Below are positions 17,308 to 25,638 of a DNA stretch of 64,000 nucleotides, piece after piece. The notes beneath the pieces are model-generated. The model had not been told where the DNA came from. It did no database searches and saw only the letters and a list, made by a program, of their open reading frames with translations. Source of the DNA: Spirosoma sordidisoli (GTDB lineage Bacteria > Bacteroidota > Bacteroidia > Cytophagales > Spirosomataceae); NCBI RefSeq assembly GCF_004138325.1, contig NZ_SBLB01000001.1, positions 1,435,855 to 1,499,854 of the forward strand. Reading direction: 5' to 3'. Every line of letters starts with the position of its first letter. Positions within the stretch are counted from its first letter, which is position 1. Position numbers and translations under genes: made by a program.

Positions 17308-19110
17308 TTACAAATTCTTCTGCCAGATCTCGCGCAGCTTCAGCTGTTCGGGCGTGGCCTGGGGATTGACCTGGAACGCGAACCGTTTAACCTCGTCGAT
17401 TTCGACCATGGCGTTTTTGATGGTCAGCTCCTGCCCATTTCGGCGAATGGTCATTTCGTAACTGTCGGCCGGGGTAAGCTGGCTCATCTGTTCGACAACC
17501 GCCCCCGCGTTGCCCATCGACAGCGGCTGCCGATTGTAGCCAATCCATTCGTCGTTTTCCTGCAAACCGGCTTTGAGAGCAGCCTCGCTGAGCTTGCTGA
17601 GTATCAGCTTGCCCTCTACCGGCCGCACGCCATAGCCGCGCGACACCGTTTTGCGGCCCGTTGCCAGCGCCGGACTGTAGTTGATGCCCAGCTTACCGTA
17701 GTACTCGGTAAACGGCAGCGGCTCGGCGGCCTTGACGTAGCGGTTGAAGAAGTCGGCAATTTCGGGGTAGGTCTTCTGGGTGAAGATGGCAAAGAACTCT
17801 TTCTCCGGAAACGCTTTGTTGGGGCCATAGGTCGTAGCCAGTTCGTTGACCACCTCGCGCAGACCACGCGTTCCCTTCGATAGCTCCAGCAGCCGAATGT
17901 CGAGTAGCCCCGCTACCAGGGCGCCCCGGTTGTAGATGTTGAAATACTGTTTCTGACCTTCGTCGGTGAAGCACGTCAGGCCCAGCTGGCTCAGGGTGTA
18001 GGTCGTATCGAGCTGTTTGTCGATGCTGATTTTCTTACTCTGCTGGTCGAGGTATGTCGGCAGGTCCATGATCTGGCCGCGCAGCTGCATCGCGTTGCTG
18101 GCCCATTCGGTTACGCCTTCGTACAGCCACAGATGCTCCGATGGCGTCGGCGTCACGAAGTTGAACTGCTCGATCAGTTCGCTGTGGATGTTGAGCGGGG
18201 TTACTACGTGGAAGAACTCATGGGCCGCAATGGAGGTAACCTCCTCCCCCACCTTCTTCGAGAACTCATCTTCTTTGAGCACGTACTCCGAGCTGTACGA
18301 ATGCTCCCAGGCACCCCAGCTCTCGTCTTCGAAGTGGTACAGGAACGTATATCGCTTTACGGGCAGCTGCTTCAGAAACTGACCGGCCGCGTTCAGCATA
18401 GCCTGCATACTACCCAGCAGCTGTTCCGACCTGATCTTGTCCGTCTTCGAGTAGGTATAGACGTCGATCTGCGCCCCGGCCACGGTCGTGGTAGCCTTTG
18501 TTAGCCGACCGAGCAGAATGGGCGAGTCAACGATGCGGTCGTAGCTGGCCGCTACGAAGTTACCTCTGGCATTTTTGTCCAGGGCCGTTCCTACGCTCCA
18601 GTCGGCGGGGTAGTTGAGTTTCACCTCCAGCGGAGCCGCCTGCATACCCGTCGGGAAACCGAATACGCCCTGTCCGTTGATCAGCACATGGTCATTTTCG
18701 ATGGACGTGCCGCACATGTTGTACGGCTTATGCTCGGTAACCGGCGTATCCCAGGTTTCGGCAATGCTGTACTGAACGGTTCGCACGTTCTGCGGCTCGG
18801 CAAACTTCCACTGGTTGGTAGATACCTGCTCGGTTTTCAGTTCGCGGCCCTTGCTGTCGAACGCTTTGAAGGCGCGCACGTACCGGCCCATGTCCATGAT
18901 CTGGTACGTGCCCGGGGCGGTGGCGGCAAACTGGTATACAGCATTGTCGGCGGTGAGGCCGTTTACGCGCAGGGTCACCTTGAACTGGTCATCGGCGCGA
19001 TTGGTGAGATCGATTTCGTAGACCAGCGGAGTCGCCGGTTTAGTGGCGGCCATCGTTTCCTGGCCCAACAACAAAGCAGCCAGCAGGCCTGCCCATCCAA
19101 AACGCTTCAT
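17308..19110 (-). CDS. Secreted M61 family peptidase (glycyl aminopeptidase-like, C-terminal PDZ)
   Basis: A 600-residue exported metallopeptidase. The ATG at 19110 gives signal peptide MKRFGWAGLLAALLLGQETMAA; the open frame to 19134 adds only eight residues. The N-terminal immunoglobulin-like M61_N region is followed by the zinc motif HEFFH (residues 297-301) in the context AAHEFFHVVTPLNIH and the third ligand glutamate in LYEGVTEW (Glu331). A PDZ-like domain with GYGVRP, LSEAALKAGLQENDEW and YEMTIRRNGQEL covers about 490-590. It would trim peptides in the periplasm. It stands alone, followed by family B repeats. Confidence 0.94.
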   Translation of the reverse strand: MKRFGWAGLLAALLLGQETMAATKPATPLVYEIDLTNRADDQFKVTLRVNGLTADNAVYQFAATAPGTYQIMDMGRYVRAFKAFDSKGRELKTEQVSTNQWKFAEPQNVRTVQYSIAETWDTPVTEHKPYNMCGTSIENDHVLINGQGVFGFPTGMQAAPLEVKLNYPADWSVGTALDKNARGNFVAASYDRIVDSPILLGRLTKATTTVAGAQIDVYTYSKTDKIRSEQLLGSMQAMLNAAGQFLKQLPVKRYTFLYHFEDESWGAWEHSYSSEYVLKEDEFSKKVGEEVTSIAAHEFFHVVTPLNIHSELIEQFNFVTPTPSEHLWLYEGVTEWASNAMQLRGQIMDLPTYLDQQSKKISIDKQLDTTYTLSQLGLTCFTDEGQKQYFNIYNRGALVAGLLDIRLLELSKGTRGLREVVNELATTYGPNKAFPEKEFFAIFTQKTYPEIADFFNRYVKAAEPLPFTEYYGKLGINYSPALATGRKTVSRGYGVRPVEGKLILSKLSEAALKAGLQENDEWIGYNRQPLSMGNAGAVVEQMSQLTPADSYEMTIRRNGQELTIKNAMVEIDEVKRFAFQVNPQATPEQLKLREIWQKNL

Positions 19111-19222
19111 AGAATTTCTAGCTGGTGAAAACACGATGAAGCAAGTTACCGCAATTTGCCGACCCCGGAAACCGGGCCGTTTTTGGCGGAATGATTCGAG
19201 GATAAGCGGTTGGTTGACTACA

Positions 19223-20365
19223 CTAGTACCCCATCAGATCCAGTTCGTCGGTGGGGCGTATCTCAACCCGCTTTCCCATCTTTTTCTGGATAATTTTGAA
19301 GTGGTGCTCATCGTCGGGGGTTATGAGCGAGATCGCTTCTCCGGAGGCTTCGGCGCGTCCCGTACGCCCGATCCGGTGGATGTAATCTTTAGGCGAGCGG
19401 GGTAGTTCGAAGTTGATCACATGGGGCAGAAACTGAATATCGATACCGCGCGCAATCAGGTCTGTAGCCACCAGCACCGTCAGCTTACCCGACTTGAACT
19501 GCCGCAGCGCTTCCGTGCGGGCACCCTGCGTTTTGTCGCCGTGGATAGCCATGGCCTGGATGCCGTTTTTGCTCAGTTTCCCGACCACGTTATCGGCCGT
19601 TCGGGTCGAGGATACGAACACGAGTACCTGCTTCATCTGGCCCGTTTTGATCAGATAGCGCAGCAGAGGCCCTTTCCGTTCGGGATCGACCCGGTACGCC
19701 AGCTGCCGGATCTGGTCGATGTCCTGCGGCTCTTCGGCAATCTCGATTTTGGTCGGGCTCCGCAGCAGGCTGGTGTTGATATCCTGAATGGCGTCGCCCA
19801 GGGTTGCCGAGAACAGGATGGTTTGCCGGTTTTTGGGCAGTCGCGCAAAAATGGCGTCCATCTCCTCCGCAAAACCCAGCTCCAGCATTTTATCGGCTTC
19901 GTCGAGCACCAGCACCTCTACCCCCGACAAACGCAGCGCATTACTGCTGAGCAGGTCGAGCAGCCGCCCCGGCGTAGCCACCACGATTTCGGCGCCGTGA
20001 ACGGCAATCATCTGCGGGTTGATCGACACGCCCCCGTATACCGCTACCGTTTTCACTTTGGGAAACAGGTGGGCACCGAGCATCTCGAAGACTTCGGCCA
20101 CCTGTACGGCCAGCTCGCGAGTGGGTACCAGCACGAGCACGGTAGCCGACTGGCTCTTGGCCGTTTTTGTGCGGTGAAACAGCTCCAGAATCGGCAGCAC
20201 GAAACTGGCCGTTTTACCCGATCCGGTTTTGGCGATGCCCAGAATATCTTTTCCGCGCAGAATGGCCGGGATAGCTTCCTGCTGAACGGGGTAAGGTTTG
20301 GTATACTGCTGATCGGCAACGGCCTTCAGCAGGGGGTCGGACAAGCCGAGTGATGAAAATGACAT
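19223..20365 (-). CDS. DEAD-box RNA helicase (RhlE-like), motif II DEAD
   Basis: A 380-residue ATP-dependent RNA helicase. The ATG at 20365 starts at the family-conserved MSFSSLGLSDPLLKAV; the open frame to 20437 overlaps the upstream gene. Q motif (YPVQQEAIPA), Walker A AKTGSGKT (45-52), PTRELAVQ, motif II DEAD in VLDEADKML, SAT, and HRIGRTGR are intact. The short C-terminus lacks an RNA-binding domain or basic tail. It lies 13 bases downstream of another DEAD-box gene, so the two are almost certainly co-transcribed. Probable role in ribosome assembly or cold-stress RNA remodelling (family knowledge). Confidence 0.95.
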   Translation of the reverse strand: MSFSSLGLSDPLLKAVADQQYTKPYPVQQEAIPAILRGKDILGIAKTGSGKTASFVLPILELFHRTKTAKSQSATVLVLVPTRELAVQVAEVFEMLGAHLFPKVKTVAVYGGVSINPQMIAVHGAEIVVATPGRLLDLLSSNALRLSGVEVLVLDEADKMLELGFAEEMDAIFARLPKNRQTILFSATLGDAIQDINTSLLRSPTKIEIAEEPQDIDQIRQLAYRVDPERKGPLLRYLIKTGQMKQVLVFVSSTRTADNVVGKLSKNGIQAMAIHGDKTQGARTEALRQFKSGKLTVLVATDLIARGIDIQFLPHVINFELPRSPKDYIHRIGRTGRAEASGEAISLITPDDEHHFKIIQKKMGKRVEIRPTDELDLMGY

Positions 20366-20378
20366 AGAGGTTGCTTGA

Positions 20379-21707
20379 TTACTTTTTCCCACTCCGCTTG
20401 ATGGGTCGGCCGTATTTGATCCGTTTCTCGGCGGCATAGTCGCGCCGGACGTTCACCTTCTGATTCTTAGCCGCTTTCTCATGAAAGGCCGGGCCAACAT
20501 CCTCGCGTTTGGGCGCTTTGGGCTCAACGATCTTCATGTACACCTTCGGCTGTTCGTCGTCGGTCAGCTCGTCCGAAATGGCCAGGTCGTCGGGTAAGGG
20601 CAGCATCGGAATGGTGTAGTTCATCAGCTGTTCGATAGCCGCCTGCTGGGGTTTCTCTTTCTCCGTAATGAACGTGATGGCAATACCGGTTTGGTCGGCC
20701 CGGCCGGTGCGTCCAATCCGGTGAATGTAACTCTCGGGTTCGGCCGGTACGTCGAAGTTGATCACGTGCGATACTTCGGCCACGTCGAGGCCACGCGCAA
20801 TGATGTCGGTCGCAATCAGGATGCGGTAGGTTCCGGCCTTAAACCGCCTGACGGTCTCGAAGCGCTGATTCTGCGCCTTGTTGGAGTGGATAACCCCGAT
20901 CTGATCCGGAAAGTCGTCGTCGATCTGGTCAAGCAGCTGATCGGCCAGGGCTTTCGTGGCCACAAAGATCATTACCCTGGTCATGTCGGCCTCCTGCCGG
21001 AGCAGATCGGTGAGCAGGTTGACCTTGGTATAAAAGTTGGGAACCAGATAGGCCGTCTGCTGAATGTTCTCCAGCGGAGTACCCACTGGAGCCGCTTCTA
21101 CCCGGATGGGGTTGTTGAAATAGGTCTGGATCAGCTGTTCCACATCGCCGGTGATGGTGGCCGAGAACAGCAGGTTCTGCCGCTTGGGGGGAAGCAGGTC
21201 CAGGATATTTTTCAGCTGGGTCCGAAACCCGAGGTTCAGCATTTCATCAACCTCATCGATCACCATGCGCCGGATCGATTTGGTCTTGACGGCACCGTTC
21301 AGGAGCAGATCGGCCAGCCGACCCGGTGTGGCGACCAGCACGTCGGCGCCTTTCTGCACCTCGGCCATCTGCGGCTTCATGTTAACGCCCCCGTACACGC
21401 CTACCGTTACGACGTTCATGTAGGCGGTCAGCTTGTTGACGGTTTCTACCACCTGCACTACCAGCTCGCGGGTAGGTACCAGTATCAGCACCTGCGGCTG
21501 TTTATCCTGGGTAAACTGGAACTGACGCAGACAGGGCAGCAGATACGCCACCGTTTTACCGGTTCCGGTCTGGGCAATACCGCATACGTCGCGTCCCGAC
21601 ATAACCACCGAAAATACATTCTGCTGAATGGTGGTGGGCGTCGTGTAGCCGAGGTCGGCAACCGCCTGCAGCAGCGGCTTGTTCAGATTCAGTTCCTCAA
21701 ACGTCAT
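20379..21707 (-). CDS. DEAD-box RNA helicase with DEVD motif II and basic C-terminal tail
   Basis: A 442-residue RNA helicase. Q motif (YTTPTTIQQNV), Walker A AQTGTGKT (45-52), PTRELVVQ, motif II DEVD (VIDEVDEML) instead of DEAD, SAT, and HRIGRTGR are present. The C-terminal 60 residues are Lys/Arg-rich (KAAKNQKVNVRRDYAAEKR, RPIKRSGKK), a probable RNA-binding tail missing from the neighbouring paralogue. It is first in the two-helicase operon. The D-E-x-D core is retained, so ATPase activity is expected. A TACCTTCG near-match to the -7 consensus lies at 21730-21737 on the minus strand. Confidence 0.94.
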   Translation of the reverse strand: MTFEELNLNKPLLQAVADLGYTTPTTIQQNVFSVVMSGRDVCGIAQTGTGKTVAYLLPCLRQFQFTQDKQPQVLILVPTRELVVQVVETVNKLTAYMNVVTVGVYGGVNMKPQMAEVQKGADVLVATPGRLADLLLNGAVKTKSIRRMVIDEVDEMLNLGFRTQLKNILDLLPPKRQNLLFSATITGDVEQLIQTYFNNPIRVEAAPVGTPLENIQQTAYLVPNFYTKVNLLTDLLRQEADMTRVMIFVATKALADQLLDQIDDDFPDQIGVIHSNKAQNQRFETVRRFKAGTYRILIATDIIARGLDVAEVSHVINFDVPAEPESYIHRIGRTGRADQTGIAITFITEKEKPQQAAIEQLMNYTIPMLPLPDDLAISDELTDDEQPKVYMKIVEPKAPKREDVGPAFHEKAAKNQKVNVRRDYAAEKRIKYGRPIKRSGKK

Positions 21708-21810
21708 GGCTCTTGTGCTAACGAAACCACGAAGGTACGGCTAATCTGCCGAATGCCCGGCCGGCGATGAAAAAGACCCCGCTCCGGGCAGGGCGACACC
21801 GGCCCATACC

Positions 21811-22524
21811 CTAGGGTTCGCGGGTCCAGACCTCGTCGACTTTACCGCCGGTAGAACTCTGACCAGTATGCCGCCATTCGCTGCCGGACACGGTATCGGT
21901 GAAGGTCAGCGACCGGCCAACACGGCTGTTATCGCGGGAGAAGAAATCGATGGTTTCGGTATACTGCCCATCCGCGAAGCGATAAGTGCCGCCACCCGTC
22001 CCGGAAAACTGCCGCGTTTGCGGGTTGATGGCTGCCCACTGAAACCGGGTGCCGGTCAGCAGCTTGATGGTTTTGCGCGCACCCCGCTGCATGGTCATGA
22101 TTTGTCCGGCGTCGTTGGCCCGCCCCGTAATGCGCCACAGGCCTGCCAATGGTGTTTTATCGGATGGCTGATCCAGGTTCGCGAAGGTCCGTACACCCGC
22201 CGGGCCGCTGAGCGTCAACTGCCCGTTCTTTAGCATGACTGAGTACGACTCAACCTGCCCCACCCGGCTGCTGTCGGCCGTATCGAACTCGACCGACAGG
22301 CTCAGCTTATCGCCCGACCGCTGCCAGGCTCCGCCCCGGGTACTGACAAACCGGCTGGCTTCATAAGTGGTCTGCATCAGGTAGTTGTCGACGATGGTCA
22401 GCATGACCGTTGCGTTGGCAGAGCCGGTCTGTTTCCAGGCGCCGTCCAGGTCGGTGCGGGCCGGGCGGGTGGCCAGCAGAATTCCGCTGGCCATGATGGC
22501 GAAGCTAATCAGAAGCGTTTTCAT
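21811..22524 (-). CDS. Secreted protein with duplicated lipocalin-like domain, unknown function
   Basis: A 237-residue exported protein. The ATG at 22524 begins MKTLLISFAIMASGILLATRP, a signal peptide; an in-frame ATG at 22590 would read through repeat cluster 2 and is rejected. Two similar halves are visible: LDGAWKQTGSANATVMLTIV...YSVMLKNGQLTLSG and LAGLWRITGRANDAGQIMTM...SLTFTDTVSGSEWRHTG, each starting with a GxWxxTG motif like the lipocalin/calycin fold. No catalytic motif is evident. I cannot name a function; a periplasmic ligand-binding role is a guess. Confidence 0.75.
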   Translation of the reverse strand: MKTLLISFAIMASGILLATRPARTDLDGAWKQTGSANATVMLTIVDNYLMQTTYEASRFVSTRGGAWQRSGDKLSLSVEFDTADSSRVGQVESYSVMLKNGQLTLSGPAGVRTFANLDQPSDKTPLAGLWRITGRANDAGQIMTMQRGARKTIKLLTGTRFQWAAINPQTRQFSGTGGGTYRFADGQYTETIDFFSRDNSRVGRSLTFTDTVSGSEWRHTGQSSTGGKVDEVWTREP

Positions 22525-22564
22525 AAGAGGGTTTACTTTGTTTATTTCCTTGGCATTATTTTCC

Positions 22565-22893
22565 CCGGCATGAATGCCGGGGCTAGTCATGGGTCGTGCT
22601 CCATGTGAATCCGGCCCGGTTCAGTCAATGAATAGCTCCCGCATTTATGCCGGGGAATCCGAAAATCACCGGCATGAATGCCGGGGCTAGTCATAGGTCA
22701 TACTCCATCCAAATCCGGCCCGGTTCAGTCAATGAATAGCTCCGGCATTTATGCCGGAGAATCCGAAAATCACCGGCATGAATGCCGGGGCTAGTCATGG
22801 GTCGTGCTCAATGGGAATCCGGCCCGGTTCGGTCAATAACTAGCTCCGGCATTTATGCCGGAGAATCCGAAAATCACCGGCATTTATGCCGGG
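22565..22893. repeat. Family A hairpin repeat cluster 2 (exact 104-base tandem period)
   Basis: Three tandem units start at 22565, 22669 and 22773 with a partial fourth hairpin at 22877, exactly 104 bases apart. Each unit is hairpin CCGGCATGAATGCCGG, then GGCTAGTCAT, a core with GGGTCGTGCTCC and AATCCGGCCCGGTTC, then TCAAT(G)A(A/C)TAGCT and a second hairpin CCGGCATTTATGCCGG, separated by a GAATCCGAAAATCA linker. The two hairpin-plus-CTAG tails are inverted to each other, the layout of a REPIN. It lies between the start of the lipocalin-like gene and the end of the amidohydrolase gene. Confidence 0.92.
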
Positions 22894-22933
22894 GAAACTT
22901 CAATACCGGAGAAACCAAGAATCCCGTACCCGA

Positions 22934-24295
22934 TTACTGCTTTTCCAGCTTTTTGAGGGCCTGCTGTAGGTAGGCTTTGGATAACCAGTTCGTGCCGATC
23001 ATAACCCCTTCGATGTTGCGGGTCTGGTTGATATCGGCCAGGGGGTTACCGCTCAGCAGGACCAGGTCCGACACGTTTCCGGTTTTGATAACGCCCGAGT
23101 CCGGTTTGTTCAGGTACGAGGCCACGTTGACCGTACCCGTCCGCAGCGTCTCGTAGGGCGTAAGTCCGGCATCGACCATGTAGTTCATTTCGTGATGGAT
23201 GGAGAAACCGGGCACGTTGAAAATCTGGGGCGCGTCGGATCCCAGCAACAGCTCGACCCCGTTTTTCTGGCAGGCGTAGATGAGCTTCCGGCGGATGTCG
23301 ATCAGCTTTTCAGCGTGTTCTTTCGAGAAGTTCGGGTTGCTCGTATAGCTGGTCTTGGCGTTGACCCAGTTCTGCACGTCCTGGGGCTTCATGTATTTCA
23401 TCTCCGGATCGCCGGTGAAAGCCTCGGCGGGCTTGGGGGAGAGCCATCGCTCGGCCAGCGCCTGCGTCGGCACCACCCTTATTTTCTGGTCACGAAGCGC
23501 ACGGACGAGTTTCGGAATGCGGGCGGCATCGGCCTGCCAGGCTATCCAGGAGCCAAATAGTCCTGTTTCGGGTTCGGCCAGGGTATCGCTCCCCGGCGTG
23601 ATGGCTTCAATGAATCCATCCAGATGATCGATCGAGGAGTACCGCGCGTCAATGGCCCGCCATACGCCGACATTGAACGAAACATGACCGACAAACGGAA
23701 TACCCACCTCCTGCGCAGTTCGGGCAATGGCCGGAAAGGTTTCTTTGGTCAGACCGGGGTGTAGCTTCAGAAAGTCGTACCCGGCGGCTTTCTGCTCCCG
23801 TACCATTTCGGCCCCGCGCCCGGCGGTTTTTACGGCCTGTCCGTTAAACGAGGGACCTGTCGCATAGAAGTGCGGTCCCAGCACGTCACCGCTATTGATC
23901 ATCCGGCGCAGTTCGAGGTGTCTGGGATGGCCGAGCATACCACGTATTGTGGTGATGCCGTTGGCCAGGTACAGCGTCAGCACCTCTTTCATCGGCTCCA
24001 GGTTATCGATCGGCGGAACGTGGGCGTGCATCTCTGCCCAGCCGGGCGTCAGGTACTTACCGGCCGCATCAATGATCAGCGCCCCGGGAGCCACCTTCAC
24101 GCTGCCGTCGTTTCCCATGGCCGTGATCCGGCCGTTACGGACAACGACCGTCTGGTTAGTCAGCACCCGTTCCCGATCCATCGGAATCACATGAACTGAC
24201 CTGAACACCACGTCGCGCTGGCGATTGCTGATCACCTCCTGCGCCAACCCGGCAGCAGGCAGAACCGTGAGGATAAAGAAAAGGAAGCGTAGCAT
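22934..24295 (-). CDS. Secreted amidohydrolase family protein
   Basis: A 453-residue metal-dependent hydrolase with signal peptide MLRFLFFILTVLPAAGLAQ. The amidohydrolase TIM barrel begins with TPGWAEMHAHVPP, giving the metal-binding HxH at residues 90 and 92. Further motifs are FLKLHPG (possible bridging Lys), GHVSFN (His) and GSDAPQ (late Asp). The C-terminal composite beta domain (NVSDLVLLSGNPLADI) is typical of imidazolonepropionase-like and prolidase-like enzymes. The substrate is unknown. A TACTTTTG -7 box sits 23 bases before the ATG. Confidence 0.93.
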   Translation of the reverse strand: MLRFLFFILTVLPAAGLAQEVISNRQRDVVFRSVHVIPMDRERVLTNQTVVVRNGRITAMGNDGSVKVAPGALIIDAAGKYLTPGWAEMHAHVPPIDNLEPMKEVLTLYLANGITTIRGMLGHPRHLELRRMINSGDVLGPHFYATGPSFNGQAVKTAGRGAEMVREQKAAGYDFLKLHPGLTKETFPAIARTAQEVGIPFVGHVSFNVGVWRAIDARYSSIDHLDGFIEAITPGSDTLAEPETGLFGSWIAWQADAARIPKLVRALRDQKIRVVPTQALAERWLSPKPAEAFTGDPEMKYMKPQDVQNWVNAKTSYTSNPNFSKEHAEKLIDIRRKLIYACQKNGVELLLGSDAPQIFNVPGFSIHHEMNYMVDAGLTPYETLRTGTVNVASYLNKPDSGVIKTGNVSDLVLLSGNPLADINQTRNIEGVMIGTNWLSKAYLQQALKKLEKQ

Positions 24296-24318
24296 AGGTA
24301 TAAAGAAAAAGGACCGGA

Positions 24319-24326
24319 CAAAAGTA
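24319..24326 (-). promoter_or_regulatory. -7 promoter box for the amidohydrolase gene
   Basis: TACTTTTG on the minus strand, a full TAnnTTTG match, with 23 bases to the start codon and a predicted leader of about 18 nt. Confidence 0.55.
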
Positions 24327-24712
24327 CCCCTGATGCCTGCCGGAATCAGGGGTTAGCGGCAATGATCAGGCTGCCAATCAGGCAACCTGAACGTTCATTC
24401 GTAGTAATCAACAACGGGCGGGCCGGCAAAATAAGCACTCCTCTCGCGTAGACTAGCCAGGAACTCGTCGAGTTGCCAGGAGATGGTCTGGGGAAGCCGG
24501 TTACCCCGCCCCCTAAGTTATCCGGCCTGCTTCCGGTAGCTAATCACGAAAAAAAAGCTTACTTCTTTCAACTCGGTTACCAAACCCTTATCCAGAGGTC
24601 TACTCGCTTGACCGCTAAAAAAATATATCCCGCGCATCAGCACGTTGCCGAACCAACCCGTCGGGTGTATGAACCTATTTGGGCCCGTTCGGATTTTGGC
24701 TAATGATACGCT

Positions 24713-24760
24713 GGGCCGATCAGGCTGTCCTGTCGGCCTCCATGATAGCCTGATCGGCCC
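24713..24760. promoter_or_regulatory. Perfect 14-base inverted repeat ahead of the epimerase gene
   Basis: GGGCCGATCAGGCT at 24713-24726 and its exact reverse complement at 24747-24760, separated by 20 bases, ending 21 bases before the ATG at 24782. It could be an operator for a dimeric repressor or a leader hairpin affecting translation; position favours control of this gene. No T run follows, so a terminator is less likely. Confidence 0.5.
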
Positions 24761-24781
24761 GGTGCTCAATATAACTAACCC

Positions 24782-25444
24782 ATGAAGGTAAACGCAATTA
24801 TTACAGGGGCCACTGGCATGGTTGGCGAGGGCGTACTCCATGAATGTTTACAGGACGCCGATGTAGAGCAGATTCTGCTGCTGAACCGTAAACCAACCGG
24901 AATTTCGCACGCCAAAGTACGTGAACTCATTCACGACGACTTTTTCGATCTGACACCTGTGGCGGCTCAGCTGACGGGCTACAACGCCTGCTTCTTCTGC
25001 CTGGGTGTATCGTCGGTAGGCATGACTGAAGCCGATTACTATCACCTGACCTACGATCTGACCATTCATGCGGCCCAGTTGATGGCGCGGCAGAATCCAG
25101 ACATGACGTTCTGCTATGTTTCGGGCAGCGGCACCGACAGTACGGCGCAGGGGCGGGTGATGTGGGCGCGGATCAAAGGGGCTACCGAGAACGCACTGCG
25201 GCTGTTGCCATTCCGGAAAACATACATGTTCCGGCCCGGTTTTCTGCTGCCGACAAAAGGACTCAAAAACGTAAAGAGTTATTACCGGTATATTGCCTGG
25301 CTGTATCCGGTATTCCGGCTGGTACTGCCGAGCTTCGTTTCTACGTTGCAGGAACTGGCCAAAGCCATGATCAAAGCCACCACCAAAGGCTACGACAAGT
25401 CGATTCTGGAAGTCAACGATATCGTGAAGCTCGCCAAGTCCTGA
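24782..25444 (+). CDS. NAD(P)-binding epimerase-like Rossmann protein
   Basis: A 220-residue protein of the extended/atypical SDR class. It has the N-terminal glycine motif ITGATGMVGEGVL (residues 7-19), which binds the dinucleotide, LNRKP after the second strand, and CYVSGSGTDST in place of the usual active-site serine strand. The catalytic YxxxK is not clear (ARIKGATEN instead), as in NAD(P)H-binding HTATIP2/NmrA-like proteins that sense more than catalyse. It is monocistronic, with a strong inverted repeat just upstream. Function is unassigned. Confidence 0.88.
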   Translation: MKVNAIITGATGMVGEGVLHECLQDADVEQILLLNRKPTGISHAKVRELIHDDFFDLTPVAAQLTGYNACFFCLGVSSVGMTEADYYHLTYDLTIHAAQLMARQNPDMTFCYVSGSGTDSTAQGRVMWARIKGATENALRLLPFRKTYMFRPGFLLPTKGLKNVKSYYRYIAWLYPVFRLVLPSFVSTLQELAKAMIKATTKGYDKSILEVNDIVKLAKS

Positions 25445-25463
25445 TGCGGGTGCGACAGTCGTC

Positions 25464-25581
25464 TTGCTACCAGGGTCCGCGTCCGTACCGGGACGAGCAG
25501 CCGGACAACCTGTCCGGACCACTTATGCGTCAACAAAACCATCCGGTCAGGGGTCCGTGGGGACACGGACCTTGGTAGCAA
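25464..25581. repeat. Family B-related 118-base element with 16-base terminal inverted repeats
   Basis: TTGCTACCAGGGTCCG at 25464-25479 is matched in inverse at 25566-25581 (CGGACCTTGGTAGCAA), 15 of 16 bases. Inside are GCGTCAACAAAACCATCCGG and GGTCCGTGGGGACACGGACC, blocks shared with the family B regions near 39 and 51 kb. The size and terminal inverted repeats are MITE-like. It lies between the 3' ends of the convergent epimerase and serine hydrolase genes. Confidence 0.75.
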
Positions 25582-25638
25582 TGGGCACGCAGCCGCACCA
25601 CGGTGGAAACGGGGGCGTATCGGTCACACATAACCATT

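Larger units (their letters stand above)
24296..24781. other. Divergent intergenic region
   Basis: 486 bases between divergently read genes. It holds the amidohydrolase promoter box on the minus strand and, at its right end, a perfect inverted repeat just ahead of the epimerase gene. The middle (about 24400-24700) shows no convincing gene; open frames at 24473-24703 (+) and 24518-24841 (-) have no recognisable content. Confidence 0.5.

Noticed and set aside
22565..22893. Transposon or IS element
   Set aside because: No transposase or coding sequence inside or near; units are 104 bases, so non-autonomous at most.
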